In this document: positions 1-8,103 of the stretch, piece by piece
How the letters are laid out: every line of letters begins with the position of its first letter
Numbering within the stretch: position 1 is the stretch's first letter
Position numbers and translations under genes: made by a program
The notes under the pieces: model-generated
Database searches by the model: none
The model's input: only the letters and a program-made list of their open reading frames with translations
What the model was told of the DNA's origin: nothing
Source of the DNA: CAZCCM01 sp964616165
GTDB lineage: Bacteria > Bacillota > Clostridia > TANB77 > CAG-508
Direction of reading: 5' to 3'
Length of the DNA: 64,000 nucleotides
Assembly (NCBI GenBank): GCA_964616165.1
Contig: CAZTTS010000002.1
Location: 30,845 to 94,844, forward strand

Positions 1-706
1 TGTATTAAAAGAATATGTAGAAAATAACTTAAATGAATATTGTTCTGATTGTCAGAGAAGAAAAGATACAAATGTATTAAGAGTATTAGATTGTAAAATA
101 GAAAAATGTAAAGAATTAAATGAAAATGCTCCTAGTGTTTTAGACTATATTTGTGAAGATTGTAGAGATCATTTTGATCAACTTATTCTTTATTTAGAGG
201 ATGATGGAGTAGAATATGAAATTAATAGTAAGATTGTTAGAGGTTTAGATTATTATAATAGAACGGTTTTTGAAGTACAAGATAAAGATGGGGTAGCTAT
301 TGTGGGCGGTGGCAGATATGACAAACTAGCCGAATTATTAGGAGGAAAAGAAACTCCAGCAGTTGGCTTTGCAATTGGGATTGAACGATTAATAGAACTA
401 GTAAAACTACCTTCAGATAAAATAAGAAGAACAGATTTTTATATTGTTTCTAATATGGCTGATGAAAACAAAGAAAAAACAAATCTTTTAGCTAAAAAAC
501 TAAGAGAAAAAGGATATTCGGTTGAAATTGACTTATTAGATAGATCATTTAATGCACAAATGAAACATGCAAATAAATTAAAATCTAAAGTAGCTTTAAT
601 TATGGGAGAAGATGAAATAGATAATAATGAAATCACTATAAAAAACATGGATGACGGTGAAGAAACAAAAACAGAATTTCAGTCATTTTTAGATACTATT
701 GTTTAA
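1..706 (+). CDS. hisS: Histidyl-tRNA synthetase, C-terminal part (5' truncated by window edge)
   Basis: Charges tRNA-His with histidine in the cytoplasm. The frame is open from base 2, and about 234 codons are visible before the TAA at 704-706. The class II HisRS signature RGLDYYNRTVFE (about codons 80-91) binds histidine, and GGGRYDKL follows as the second histidine motif. The region before it carries the Cys-containing segment (CSDC, LDCKIEKC, CEDC) typical of bacterial HisRS. Motif 3 (GFAIGIERL) and a small anticodon-binding domain close the protein. A GTG at 302 lies inside the conserved GGGRYD region and is not a start. ymdB follows 23 nt later. The family assignment is firm; the start is outside the window. 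Confidence 0.96.
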   Translation, partial: VLKEYVENNLNEYCSDCQRRKDTNVLRVLDCKIEKCKELNENAPSVLDYICEDCRDHFDQLILYLEDDGVEYEINSKIVRGLDYYNRTVFEVQDKDGVAIVGGGRYDKLAELLGGKETPAVGFAIGIERLIELVKLPSDKIRRTDFYIVSNMADENKEKTNLLAKKLREKGYSVEIDLLDRSFNAQMKHANKLKSKVALIMGEDEIDNNEITIKNMDDGEETKTEFQSFLDTIV

Positions 707-729
707 GAAAAAAGGAAAGAAAGTTTAAT

Positions 730-1572
730 ATGAGATATATTTCAGTAGGGGATGTAGTAGGCATTCAAGGAATAAATTTTTTAAAAAAGCATTTACCAAG
801 ATTAATAGAAGAACATAGCTTAGATTTTGTTGTAGTAAATATTGAAAATATTGCTGATGGCTTAGGAGTAGATGAGTTTTCTTTTAATGAAGTAAATCAA
901 ATAGAAAATATTGATTGCTTTGTTTTAGGAAATCATACATGGGATAAATCGGAAGTAATAAAGTGCATAAATGACAATAAGGTTGTAAGGCCATTTAATT
1001 ATGGTAAAATGCCTGGTAGTGGAATTAGACATTATAAAAAGAATAATAAAGATATTTTTGTTATTCAATTAATGGGTGAAGTAAACATAAATAAGAAATT
1101 AGAAAATCCATTTTTATCTTTTAATATAGCTTTAGAAGAAGTAGAAGAATATATAGAAAAAAACAATAAATATAAAGAGAGCAATTATGAAGATTATATA
1201 GGTAAAGATAATATTTATATATTATTAGACTTCCATGTTGATGTAACTTCTGAAGCAGTTGCGATGAGTTATTATGTAGATGGTAAGGTTTCTTCATTAT
1301 TATGTTCACATACTCATGTACAAACAGCAGATGAAAGAATATTACCAAAAGGAACTGCATATATTACTGATATGGGGATGACAGGACCATATGAGTCTGT
1401 TTTAGGTATGGATATTGATGTAGCTTTGGATAGATTTATAAATAAAAATAAAAGTAGATATGGTATGGCTAAGTCTCAAAGCATGATATTAGAGGCTGTA
1501 GTTGTAGAAATTGATGATTTTACTAAAAAAGGGAAAGATATAAAGAGAATAAGGATTATAGAGAATGAGTAA
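730..1572 (+). CDS. ymdB: YmdB-family metallophosphoesterase (cyclic-nucleotide phosphodiesterase)
   Basis: A 280-residue cytoplasmic metallophosphoesterase. Family members hydrolyse cyclic nucleotides and influence biofilm and sporulation decisions in Bacillus. Metal-ligand motifs are intact: GDVVG at the N-terminus, the ENIADG block (ENAA in most homologues), GNHTWDK, DFHVDVTSE and SHTHVQTADERILPKGTAYITD. Length matches the family (about 265-280). The start follows an AAGGAAAG Shine-Dalgarno. The stop overlaps the next gene by 8 nt, implying translational coupling. In many Bacillota ymdB sits beside rny and recA. Here recA is one gene away, but no rny is visible. Confidence 0.93.
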   Translation: MRYISVGDVVGIQGINFLKKHLPRLIEEHSLDFVVVNIENIADGLGVDEFSFNEVNQIENIDCFVLGNHTWDKSEVIKCINDNKVVRPFNYGKMPGSGIRHYKKNNKDIFVIQLMGEVNINKKLENPFLSFNIALEEVEEYIEKNNKYKESNYEDYIGKDNIYILLDFHVDVTSEAVAMSYYVDGKVSSLLCSHTHVQTADERILPKGTAYITDMGMTGPYESVLGMDIDVALDRFINKNKSRYGMAKSQSMILEAVVVEIDDFTKKGKDIKRIRIIENE

Positions 1573-3124
1573 TTTTATTAAATTTATTTTCATAATATTA
1601 ATAATAGGAATAGTGATATTTCTTTCAGTTTTATTGTTAAAATCAAGAGATAGTGAAGAAGGGAAAAAGACTTCTAAAATTATTGAAGATGAGGAAGTTT
1701 TTCAAGATGATATTAGACTTTCAGTTGCTGCACTAGATACTTTAAACCCTATTTTAAGTAATAATAGAAATGTTTATGAATTTTCTAAGATTATATATGA
1801 ACCATTAATAGCTTTGGATATGAATTATAGAAAAGAATATGCATTGGCTGAAAGAATAGAACAAAAAAATGAAACACAATATATTGTATATTTAAGAGAT
1901 GCTAAGTGGCATGATGGTAGTAATGTAAAGTCTGAAGATTTTCATTTTACAATTAAAATGATAAATGCTACTGATTCAATATATAAAGATAATATAGAAA
2001 AAATAGCAAGTATTAAATCTATAAATGATTATTCTTTTATTATTACTTTAAAATCTGCGCAACCATATTTTGAATATTATTTAACATTTCCTTTAATGAA
2101 AAAAATTAGTGAAAAAACTTTTAAAGATAAAAGTAAAATTCCGATAGGTTCAGGCATATATAAATTTGAAGAAACTAAGAATAATATTTTATCTTATGAA
2201 TTGTTTGAAGATTACTGGAATAAGGAAGCCGTAGAAAAAACTAGCTTTAAAAAGGTGTATATCTATAAATATAAAACAATTGGAGAAGTATATAATGCTT
2301 TTAAAGCGGGAAATATAGATATTATAAATGCATCAAATAATAAATATGTGGATCAAATAGGAACCTTTGGCTATGTAGATATGGAATATAAAGCAAGAGA
2401 TTTTCATTTTCTAGCTTTTAATACTAAAAGAATAAATAAAAATATAAGAAGGGCAATTTCATTTGCTTTGGATAAAGATAAAATAGTTACAGAATTAGGT
2501 AAAGGTGTGACTAAATCATCATTTCCCACAGATTTTGGTCATTGGACATATCCACAAACACATAAATTAGAATTTAATTTAGATGAAGCTAAAAAGATTT
2601 TGAATGAGAATAATTATCAACTTAAAAGTGGAAAGTGGATTGATAAAAAGACAAAGAAAAATCTTACATATTCAATACTGGTAAATGGTGATAATAAAAC
2701 TCAAGTAAAAACTGCTGAAAAAATATCTCAAGCATTAAACAAATTTGGAATTGAAACTAAATTGAATACCAAATATGGTAATACATATTATTCTGCAGTT
2801 AAAACTAGAAATTATGATCTAGCTATTATTGGCAGAAGAAGTGATTTTACTCCTTCTTTAGAAGTGTTTTTTGGAGATAATAATTATTTTCAATATAATC
2901 ACAATGAAATTAAATCTTTGATGATAAAAGCTAGGACAGAAACAGATGAAAGTAAATTTTTAGAAATATATAATAAAATATATAATATATATTTAGAAGA
3001 TATACCATTTATAGGAGTGTATAGAAATACTAAAAGATTGATAACATCATTAGGTTTACATATGGACTCTATACCAAATTCATATAATATGTTATACAAC
3101 ATAGAAAATTGGTATAGGAAATAA
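1565..3124 (+). CDS. Membrane-anchored peptide/nickel-type ABC transporter solute-binding protein (SBP_bac_5)
   Basis: A 519-residue extracytoplasmic binding protein of the OppA/DppA/NikA class. The N-terminus (about residues 5-26) is a strongly hydrophobic helix followed directly by KSRD. There is no cysteine lipobox, so the protein appears to be held by an uncleaved anchor rather than a lipid. The SBP_bac_5 pattern is clear: LNPILSNNRNVYEFSKIIYEPL, then LRDAKWHDGSNVKSEDFHFTI, then the IPIGSGIYKF region and IRRAISFALDKDKI. The start overlaps the ymdB stop. No permease or ATPase genes are adjacent, so the substrate is unknown and it probably pairs with a transporter encoded elsewhere. Confidence 0.85.
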   Translation: MSNFIKFIFIILIIGIVIFLSVLLLKSRDSEEGKKTSKIIEDEEVFQDDIRLSVAALDTLNPILSNNRNVYEFSKIIYEPLIALDMNYRKEYALAERIEQKNETQYIVYLRDAKWHDGSNVKSEDFHFTIKMINATDSIYKDNIEKIASIKSINDYSFIITLKSAQPYFEYYLTFPLMKKISEKTFKDKSKIPIGSGIYKFEETKNNILSYELFEDYWNKEAVEKTSFKKVYIYKYKTIGEVYNAFKAGNIDIINASNNKYVDQIGTFGYVDMEYKARDFHFLAFNTKRINKNIRRAISFALDKDKIVTELGKGVTKSSFPTDFGHWTYPQTHKLEFNLDEAKKILNENNYQLKSGKWIDKKTKKNLTYSILVNGDNKTQVKTAEKISQALNKFGIETKLNTKYGNTYYSAVKTRNYDLAIIGRRSDFTPSLEVFFGDNNYFQYNHNEIKSLMIKARTETDESKFLEIYNKIYNIYLEDIPFIGVYRNTKRLITSLGLHMDSIPNSYNMLYNIENWYRK

Positions 3125-3241
3125 TGTTTTACAAAAGAGTATTTATAAGCAAAGTAATATTTAATTAAAAAAATTTGCAATAAAGAATAAAATAAATTAT
3201 AGTGTAATAGGAAAAAGGGAAAAAAAAGAAAGGATGTATAT

Positions 3242-4318
3242 ATGGCAAAAGCAGAAAAAGATGAAAACAAAGGAGAAAAGCAAAAAGCTTTAGAGGCAGC
3301 TTTATCTAAAATTGAAAAAGATTTTGGAAAAGGTGCTGTAATGAGACTAGGAGAATACGAAGCTGAAAATATTGATGCAATACCTACAGGAGCATTAACA
3401 TTGGATTATGCATTAGGTATTGGTGGAATACCAAGAGGAAGAATTATAGAAATCTATGGTCCTGAATCTTCTGGCAAAACTACATTAGCACTTCATATGG
3501 TAGCAGAAGCACAAAAACTTGGCGGAGAAGTAGCTTTTATAGATGCTGAGCATGCACTAGATGCTGGATATGCAGGAGAATTAGGTGTTGATATTGATAA
3601 TTTAATAGTTTCACAACCAGATACAGGAGAACAAGGTTTAGATATAGCAGAATCTTTAATTAGATCAGGAGCAATAGATCTTGTTGTAATTGATTCTGTA
3701 GCGGCATTAGTTCCAAAAGCTGAAATTGATGGTGTAATAGGAGATGTACATGTTGGTCTTCAAGCAAGATTAATGTCTCAAGCATTAAGAAGATTGGCTG
3801 GAATGATTAATAAAACTAATTCAACCATCATATTCATTAATCAATTAAGAGAAAAAATTGGAGTTATGTTTGGGAATCCAGAAGTAACTCCAGGTGGAAG
3901 AGCATTAAAATTTTATTCTTCTGTTAGATTAGATATTAGAAGAATTGAAACATTAAAAGAAAATGGTGCAATGGTTGGCAATAGAACTAGAGTTAAAGTT
4001 GTAAAGAACAAAGTGGCACCACCATTTAAAGAAGCAATATTTGATATTATGTATGGTAAAGGAATCTCTAAGGCTAGTTCGATACTAGACATGGCTATAG
4101 AATTCGACATTATAGAAAAAGCAGGCTCTTGGTTTAGTTATAAGGATGAAAAACTTGGTCAAGGAAGAGAAAATATTAAAGCTTTAATGGAAAATGATGA
4201 AAAATTCATGTTAGAAATTGAAACTAAAGTTAGAGAAAAAATGCAAGAAGAAAAAGAAGGCAAAAAAGATAGCACAGAATCTAAAAAAGAAAACGAAAAG
4301 AAAATAGAAGAAAAATAA
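3242..4318 (+). CDS. recA: Recombinase RecA
   Basis: Forms ATP-dependent filaments on single-stranded DNA, drives strand exchange and stimulates LexA self-cleavage. It has 358 residues, the usual length. Walker A GPESSGKT is at residues 73-80 and Walker B LVVIDSV near 147. The conserved INQLREKIGVMFGNPE and GGRALKFYSS segments (L2 region) are intact. The C-terminus is a Lys/Glu-rich low-complexity tail. An AAAGGATG Shine-Dalgarno precedes ATG 3242. I searched the 117-nt upstream gap for a Gram-positive LexA box (GAAC-N4-GTTC) and saw none. recX follows 21 nt downstream. Confidence 0.99.
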   Translation: MAKAEKDENKGEKQKALEAALSKIEKDFGKGAVMRLGEYEAENIDAIPTGALTLDYALGIGGIPRGRIIEIYGPESSGKTTLALHMVAEAQKLGGEVAFIDAEHALDAGYAGELGVDIDNLIVSQPDTGEQGLDIAESLIRSGAIDLVVIDSVAALVPKAEIDGVIGDVHVGLQARLMSQALRRLAGMINKTNSTIIFINQLREKIGVMFGNPEVTPGGRALKFYSSVRLDIRRIETLKENGAMVGNRTRVKVVKNKVAPPFKEAIFDIMYGKGISKASSILDMAIEFDIIEKAGSWFSYKDEKLGQGRENIKALMENDEKFMLEIETKVREKMQEEKEGKKDSTESKKENEKKIEEK

Positions 4319-4339
4319 TATAACTAAAAGAGAAAGCTT

Positions 4340-4789
4340 ATGTTAGAAAAGAATGATGAATTTGATAAGTTACGTTCGAAAGTTCTAAGATATTCATTAT
4401 ATAAAAAGAGAACTGAAAAAGAAGTTCGAACTAAATTCGATAATGAAGATAAAAACTATATGGATTTAATTATTGAATTTTTAATTGATGATAAATATAT
4501 TGATGATGAGAAATACATTGAAGAATACATATATGAATCAAGCTTATTAAGGAATCAATCAATAAAAGAGATTGAACACAAATTGTTAGAAAAAGGGGTG
4601 GATAGAAGTAAAATTCAAAAATATTTTTCAACCAACTGGGACAGTCTCATATTATATGAAATTGATTCAGCTAAAAAACTTTTAAAGAAAAGAGAGAATA
4701 TAGAAGCAGAAAAGAATATTTCTTATCTTTTAAACAAAGGATATAGTATAGATAATATACGAAAAGCTATTGAAGACATAGATGATTAA
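4340..4789 (+). CDS. recX: Regulatory protein RecX
   Basis: Binds RecA filaments and modulates their activity. A 149-residue, highly charged helical protein with the three-helix repeats of RecX: LRYSLYKKRTEKEVRTKF, then FLIDDKYIDDEKYIEEYI, and the C-terminal SYLLNKGYSIDNIRKAIED. The position directly after recA is the classical arrangement. The Shine-Dalgarno is weak (AGAGAAAG). The stop overlaps the scpA start by 8 nt. Length and pattern fit RecX, although the sequence is divergent as usual for the family. Confidence 0.88.
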   Translation: MLEKNDEFDKLRSKVLRYSLYKKRTEKEVRTKFDNEDKNYMDLIIEFLIDDKYIDDEKYIEEYIYESSLLRNQSIKEIEHKLLEKGVDRSKIQKYFSTNWDSLILYEIDSAKKLLKKRENIEAEKNISYLLNKGYSIDNIRKAIEDIDD

Positions 4790-5561
4790 AATTATGGAAG
4801 AAACAGATATAAATCAACTTAATAATGAAGATAAATATAATCTTAAGATAGATAAATTTGAAGGACCTTTAGATTTATTAGTGTATCTTATTGATCAACA
4901 AAAAATAGAAATAACTGATATTAATATTAGTGAAATAACCAATCAATATATAGAATATTTATCCGAAATGCAAAAATTGGACTTAGAAATAGCCTCATCG
5001 TTTTTAGTAATGGCAACAGATTTAATGTACATAAAGTCTAAAAAGTTAATACCTTACTTAGAAGGAGATGAACAATTAACAGAAGAAGAATTAATTCTTA
5101 GAATTTTAGAGTATAAGAAATACAAACAAATTCAAAATGAATTACAAGATAAATATCTTAAATATTCAAAAAGGATGATAAAGAATCCAGATAAAATGGC
5201 ATTAAAAAATTTAATTTTTGATAGAGAATATGAAGTTGAAGAATTAGTTCAGGCATATGAATTTTCTTTAGCCAAAAAAGATTATTTATTTAATTCTAGA
5301 ATTAAAGATATTGATATAATAAGTTCTAAAGATACAATTACAGTATTTAGTAAGATTAAAGAAATATTTAAAACTTTAAAAACTAATAATGAATTTATTT
5401 TTAGTAAGATTTTTTCGCTAAATGATCGTTCCAAAACCGAAGTAATAACAGCATTTATTAGTATATTAGAATTAGCAAATAAGGATAGAATTACATTAAA
5501 ACAAGATGTACTATATGGAGATATTTTAGTAGAGAAGAAACATAAAGAGGAGACAAATTAA
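4782..5561 (+). CDS. scpA: Segregation and condensation protein A
   Basis: Kleisin subunit of the bacterial SMC condensin complex, which compacts and segregates the chromosome. It has 259 residues. The kleisin signature FEGPLDLLVYLIDQQKIEITDINISEITNQYIEYL is at about residues 25-60 (only parts quoted by homologues vary). An SMC-binding helical region follows, and a C-terminal winged-helix segment ends in ILELANKDRITLKQD. The first ATG overlaps recX. A second in-frame ATG at 4794 (MEETD) is an alternative start; neither has a strong Shine-Dalgarno. scpB usually follows scpA, but here the next gene is a membrane protease and scpB is not in the window. Confidence 0.93.
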   Translation: MIKIMEETDINQLNNEDKYNLKIDKFEGPLDLLVYLIDQQKIEITDINISEITNQYIEYLSEMQKLDLEIASSFLVMATDLMYIKSKKLIPYLEGDEQLTEEELILRILEYKKYKQIQNELQDKYLKYSKRMIKNPDKMALKNLIFDREYEVEELVQAYEFSLAKKDYLFNSRIKDIDIISSKDTITVFSKIKEIFKTLKTNNEFIFSKIFSLNDRSKTEVITAFISILELANKDRITLKQDVLYGDILVEKKHKEETN

Positions 5562-6275
5562 ATGAACAAAAGAACAATGACAGTGATAATAGCAGCTTTA
5601 GGAGCATTATTTTTAATAACAATGCCATCAGATGAGATTTTGGTAATATTGTTATCTTTGCCTGCACTTATTTTTGCTATTACTTTTCATGAATTTTCAC
5701 ATGCTAAAACAGCAGAATTATTAGGAGATCCTACACCTAGAAAACAAGGAAGAATATCTTTAAATCCTGTTAAACATGTATCTTTAATGGGTTTAGTATC
5801 ATTATTTTTCTTAAGAATTGGATGGGGAAAACCAGTAATGATTAATCCTAATCAATTTACCAAAATAAAAAACAAAAAGATAGGAGAAGCAATAGTTGCA
5901 ATAGCAGGCCCTTTAATGAATATTTTCCTGGCATTTATTATTGTTATTATTTATTCTCTATTAATAAAATATAATGTATCACTAGGTTCAGGTAATATTG
6001 AAACTATTATACATAGTATAATTTGGGCAATGATTTCAATTAATTTAGGTTTAGCAGTATTTAATTTATTGCCAATACCACCATTAGACGGTTTTTCAAT
6101 ATTATCTCTTCTATTACCAAAGAAAATTACCATATGGTTAGAAAACAATCAAATTGTTATTTCAATTATATTTTTAGCACTTATTTGGACTGGATTTTTA
6201 TCAAGAATAACAATTCCTTTTTTAACTTACCTTATTGATTTAATGTTAAGATTAGTTAATTTAATAATTGGTTAA
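5562..6275 (+). CDS. Site-2-protease-like M50 membrane metalloprotease (YwhC/Rip family)
   Basis: A 237-residue polytopic membrane protein. The zinc-binding HEFSH motif sits in the second hydrophobic segment (about residues 43-47). The second catalytic motif NLLPIPPLDGF lies near residue 170, supplying the aspartate ligand. Downstream of HEFSH, the DPTPRKQGRISLNPVKHV block and GWGKPVMINPNQF are diagnostic of the small YwhC-like S2P subgroup. ATG 5562 directly follows the scpA stop, so it is likely co-translated with scpA. The substrate is unknown. A terminator at 6331-6352 closes this unit. Confidence 0.9.
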   Translation: MNKRTMTVIIAALGALFLITMPSDEILVILLSLPALIFAITFHEFSHAKTAELLGDPTPRKQGRISLNPVKHVSLMGLVSLFFLRIGWGKPVMINPNQFTKIKNKKIGEAIVAIAGPLMNIFLAFIIVIIYSLLIKYNVSLGSGNIETIIHSIIWAMISINLGLAVFNLLPIPPLDGFSILSLLLPKKITIWLENNQIVISIIFLALIWTGFLSRITIPFLTYLIDLMLRLVNLIIG

Positions 6276-6330
6276 TATTATAAAAAAACATTAAACAAAT
6301 AAGATATATAAAAAAATGTAATAATAAATA

Positions 6331-6352
6331 AAGACCAGAAATGGTCTTTTTA
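6331..6352 (+). terminator. Rho-independent terminator after the recA-scpA-M50 run
   Basis: Stem AAGACCA / TGGTCTT with a GAAA loop, followed by a short T-run. It lies 55 nt after the M50 protease stop. Confidence 0.8.
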
Positions 6353-6522
6353 TATTACAAATTAGTAAAAAAAAATATTTAATTAGTTAACATTATTATA
6401 TATAATATATAATATATAAAGTATAATATTTAATATTTAATATTTAATTTATAATATTTGTTTATAATTTTTATAAATAAAACTAAAAGAAATATAAACA
6501 AGATTTACAAAAGAGGTAATTA

Positions 6523-7899
6523 ATGAAGAAAAACGGTATAACTCTTATAACTTTGGTAGTAACAATAATAGTTTTATTAATTTTAGCAGGAATTTCAGTT
6601 GCAATTGTAGTGGGTCCTGATGGTGTAATAAAACAAGCTCAAAATGCACAAGTAGATAGTAGATATGCTACGATTATGGATAAAGTTAAAATACGTGAAA
6701 CAGATTTAGAGATTGCTTATGAAAGAAATGAAGAAGATCAAGCTGAGACTGCAGAAGCATTTATTGATAGAATGCTTGCAGAGAAACTAATTACAGATAT
6801 TGATACATTTAATAAAGAAGAAAGAACAATTTCTTTAGGTAGATTAGAAAATGGTTTATATAAATACACAATTAATTTAGTAGAATCAGCTTCTGAACAT
6901 AATGAAATAAATGAGATAATTAAGATATTACCAAATGCAAACTTAGAAGAAAATTCTCATTTAAAGAGAATGACATTGATTATAAAAACAACTACTCGAA
7001 CAACCACTGTAAGCTTACCAATATCTAATACAGCGGGATTATCAATTAATTGGGATGCCGGTAATGAGAATAGTGAATTTGAAACAAATCTTAGTTCATC
7101 TAATCCAAGCCATACATATACTCTCAGAGATGAATTTGAAGTACAAATAGATGGGGTTGTAGAAGGTAATTCTACTTTTGGAGGACAAGCAATTCCATCA
7201 GTGTATACCAATCCATATATAGTAGAATTAGTACATTGGGGTGAAAATGGCTTTACAAGTATTGGAATTATAGGAGGTTCATTGAGAGGTACAATACCTC
7301 AACCTAGTAGGAAAAGCTTTGAAAAAGTAGAAAGCTTTGATGAACCTTTTAAAAATTGTACCTTATTAGAAGGTAATATTCCAGAGGCAATGTTTGCTAA
7401 TACACCGAAATTAATAACTTTTGGATTAGTTTTTTCTGGATTGTCTAATTTATCAGGAAGTATACCAGGTAATTTGTTTGCAAAAACACCAGATGTAACA
7501 ACTTTTATTTCCGCATTTTCGGGTTGTTCTGGATTAACAGGAAGTATTCCAGCTAATTTATTTAGATTTACTACAAAAGTAGATACTTTTTATGCTACAT
7601 TTTCTAGTTGTTCCGGCTTGACGGGTGCTATACCTTCGCAATTATTTGCTAATACACCAAATGTTACTTCTTTTAGTAATACTTTTTCAGGGTGTAGTGG
7701 TTTAGAGTCAATACCTGCAAATTTGTTTGCTAATTGTACTAAAACCTTAAATTTTCAAAGAACTTTTGCTAGTTGTTCTGGTTTAACAGGAAATGCACCA
7801 AAGTTATGGAATATGCCTAATGTAAGTTCACATGCTCAATGTTTTAATGGTTGTACAAATCTTTCTAATAAAGAAGATATACCTACAGATTGGAAATAA
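6523..7899 (+). CDS. Prepilin-like surface protein with BspA/DUF285-type leucine-rich repeats
   Basis: A 458-residue exported protein. The N-terminus MKKNG-ITLITLVVTIIVLLIL is a type IV prepilin-like signal: short basic leader, cleavage expected after Gly5, then a hydrophobic helix. It lacks the usual Glu at mature position 5. After a coiled, acidic stalk and a beta-rich segment (about residues 150-230), about six repeats of 24-25 residues fill the C-terminal half. Each has a core like FSGCSGLTGSIPANLFANTP, the Cys-containing repeat of BspA/DUF285 surface proteins. BspA proteins bind host or microbial partners, but function here is not known. The gene stands alone after a terminator and before the tRNA gene. 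Confidence 0.8.
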   Translation: MKKNGITLITLVVTIIVLLILAGISVAIVVGPDGVIKQAQNAQVDSRYATIMDKVKIRETDLEIAYERNEEDQAETAEAFIDRMLAEKLITDIDTFNKEERTISLGRLENGLYKYTINLVESASEHNEINEIIKILPNANLEENSHLKRMTLIIKTTTRTTTVSLPISNTAGLSINWDAGNENSEFETNLSSSNPSHTYTLRDEFEVQIDGVVEGNSTFGGQAIPSVYTNPYIVELVHWGENGFTSIGIIGGSLRGTIPQPSRKSFEKVESFDEPFKNCTLLEGNIPEAMFANTPKLITFGLVFSGLSNLSGSIPGNLFAKTPDVTTFISAFSGCSGLTGSIPANLFRFTTKVDTFYATFSSCSGLTGAIPSQLFANTPNVTSFSNTFSGCSGLESIPANLFANCTKTLNFQRTFASCSGLTGNAPKLWNMPNVSSHAQCFNGCTNLSNKEDIPTDWK

Positions 7900-7928
7900 T
7901 TAAATAACACAGATATAGTAAGACGACA

Positions 7929-7957
7929 TTGACAAAAACATTAAAATCTGCTAATAT
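7929..7957 (+). promoter_or_regulatory. Promoter of the tRNA-Arg gene
   Basis: TTGACA at 7929-7934 and TAATAT at 7952-7957 with a 17-nt spacer. The predicted transcription start lies a few bases before the mature tRNA 5' end. Confidence 0.7.
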
Positions 7958-7969
7958 TATATGATGTAA

Positions 7970-8046
7970 GGGTCAGTAGCTCAGCTGGATAGAGCACATG
8001 CCTTCTAAGCCTGAGGTCGGGGGTTCGAATCCCTCCTGGCTCACCA
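7970..8046 (+). tRNA. tRNA-Arg (anticodon UCU), CCA encoded
   Basis: A 77-nt cloverleaf. The acceptor arm GGGTCAG pairs with CTGGCTC (two G-U pairs). The D-arm is GCTC/GAGC. The anticodon loop CTTCTAA gives UCU (reads AGA/AGG). The T-arm has the TTCGAAT loop. Discriminator A is followed by a genomic CCA. The anticodon stem CATGC/GCCTG contains one U-C mismatch in its third pair. AGA is by far the commonest Arg codon in this window, so this is a heavily used tRNA. Confidence 0.95.
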
Positions 8047-8050
8047 AAAG

Positions 8051-8076
8051 AGAAAAGCTTCAAGCTTTTCTTTTTT
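8051..8076 (+). terminator. Rho-independent terminator of the tRNA-Arg gene
   Basis: A near-perfect inverted repeat AGAAAAGCTT / AAGCTTTTCT followed by a T-run, starting 5 nt after the tRNA CCA end. Confidence 0.88.
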
Positions 8077-8103
8077 AATCAAGTATACTGGATTGAGGAA
8101 AAT

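Noticed and set aside
3125..3241. Possible LexA box upstream of recA
   Set aside because: No GAAC-N4-GTTC or close variant here or in the dinB-recN region; TTCGAAC-like strings occur only inside recX coding sequence.
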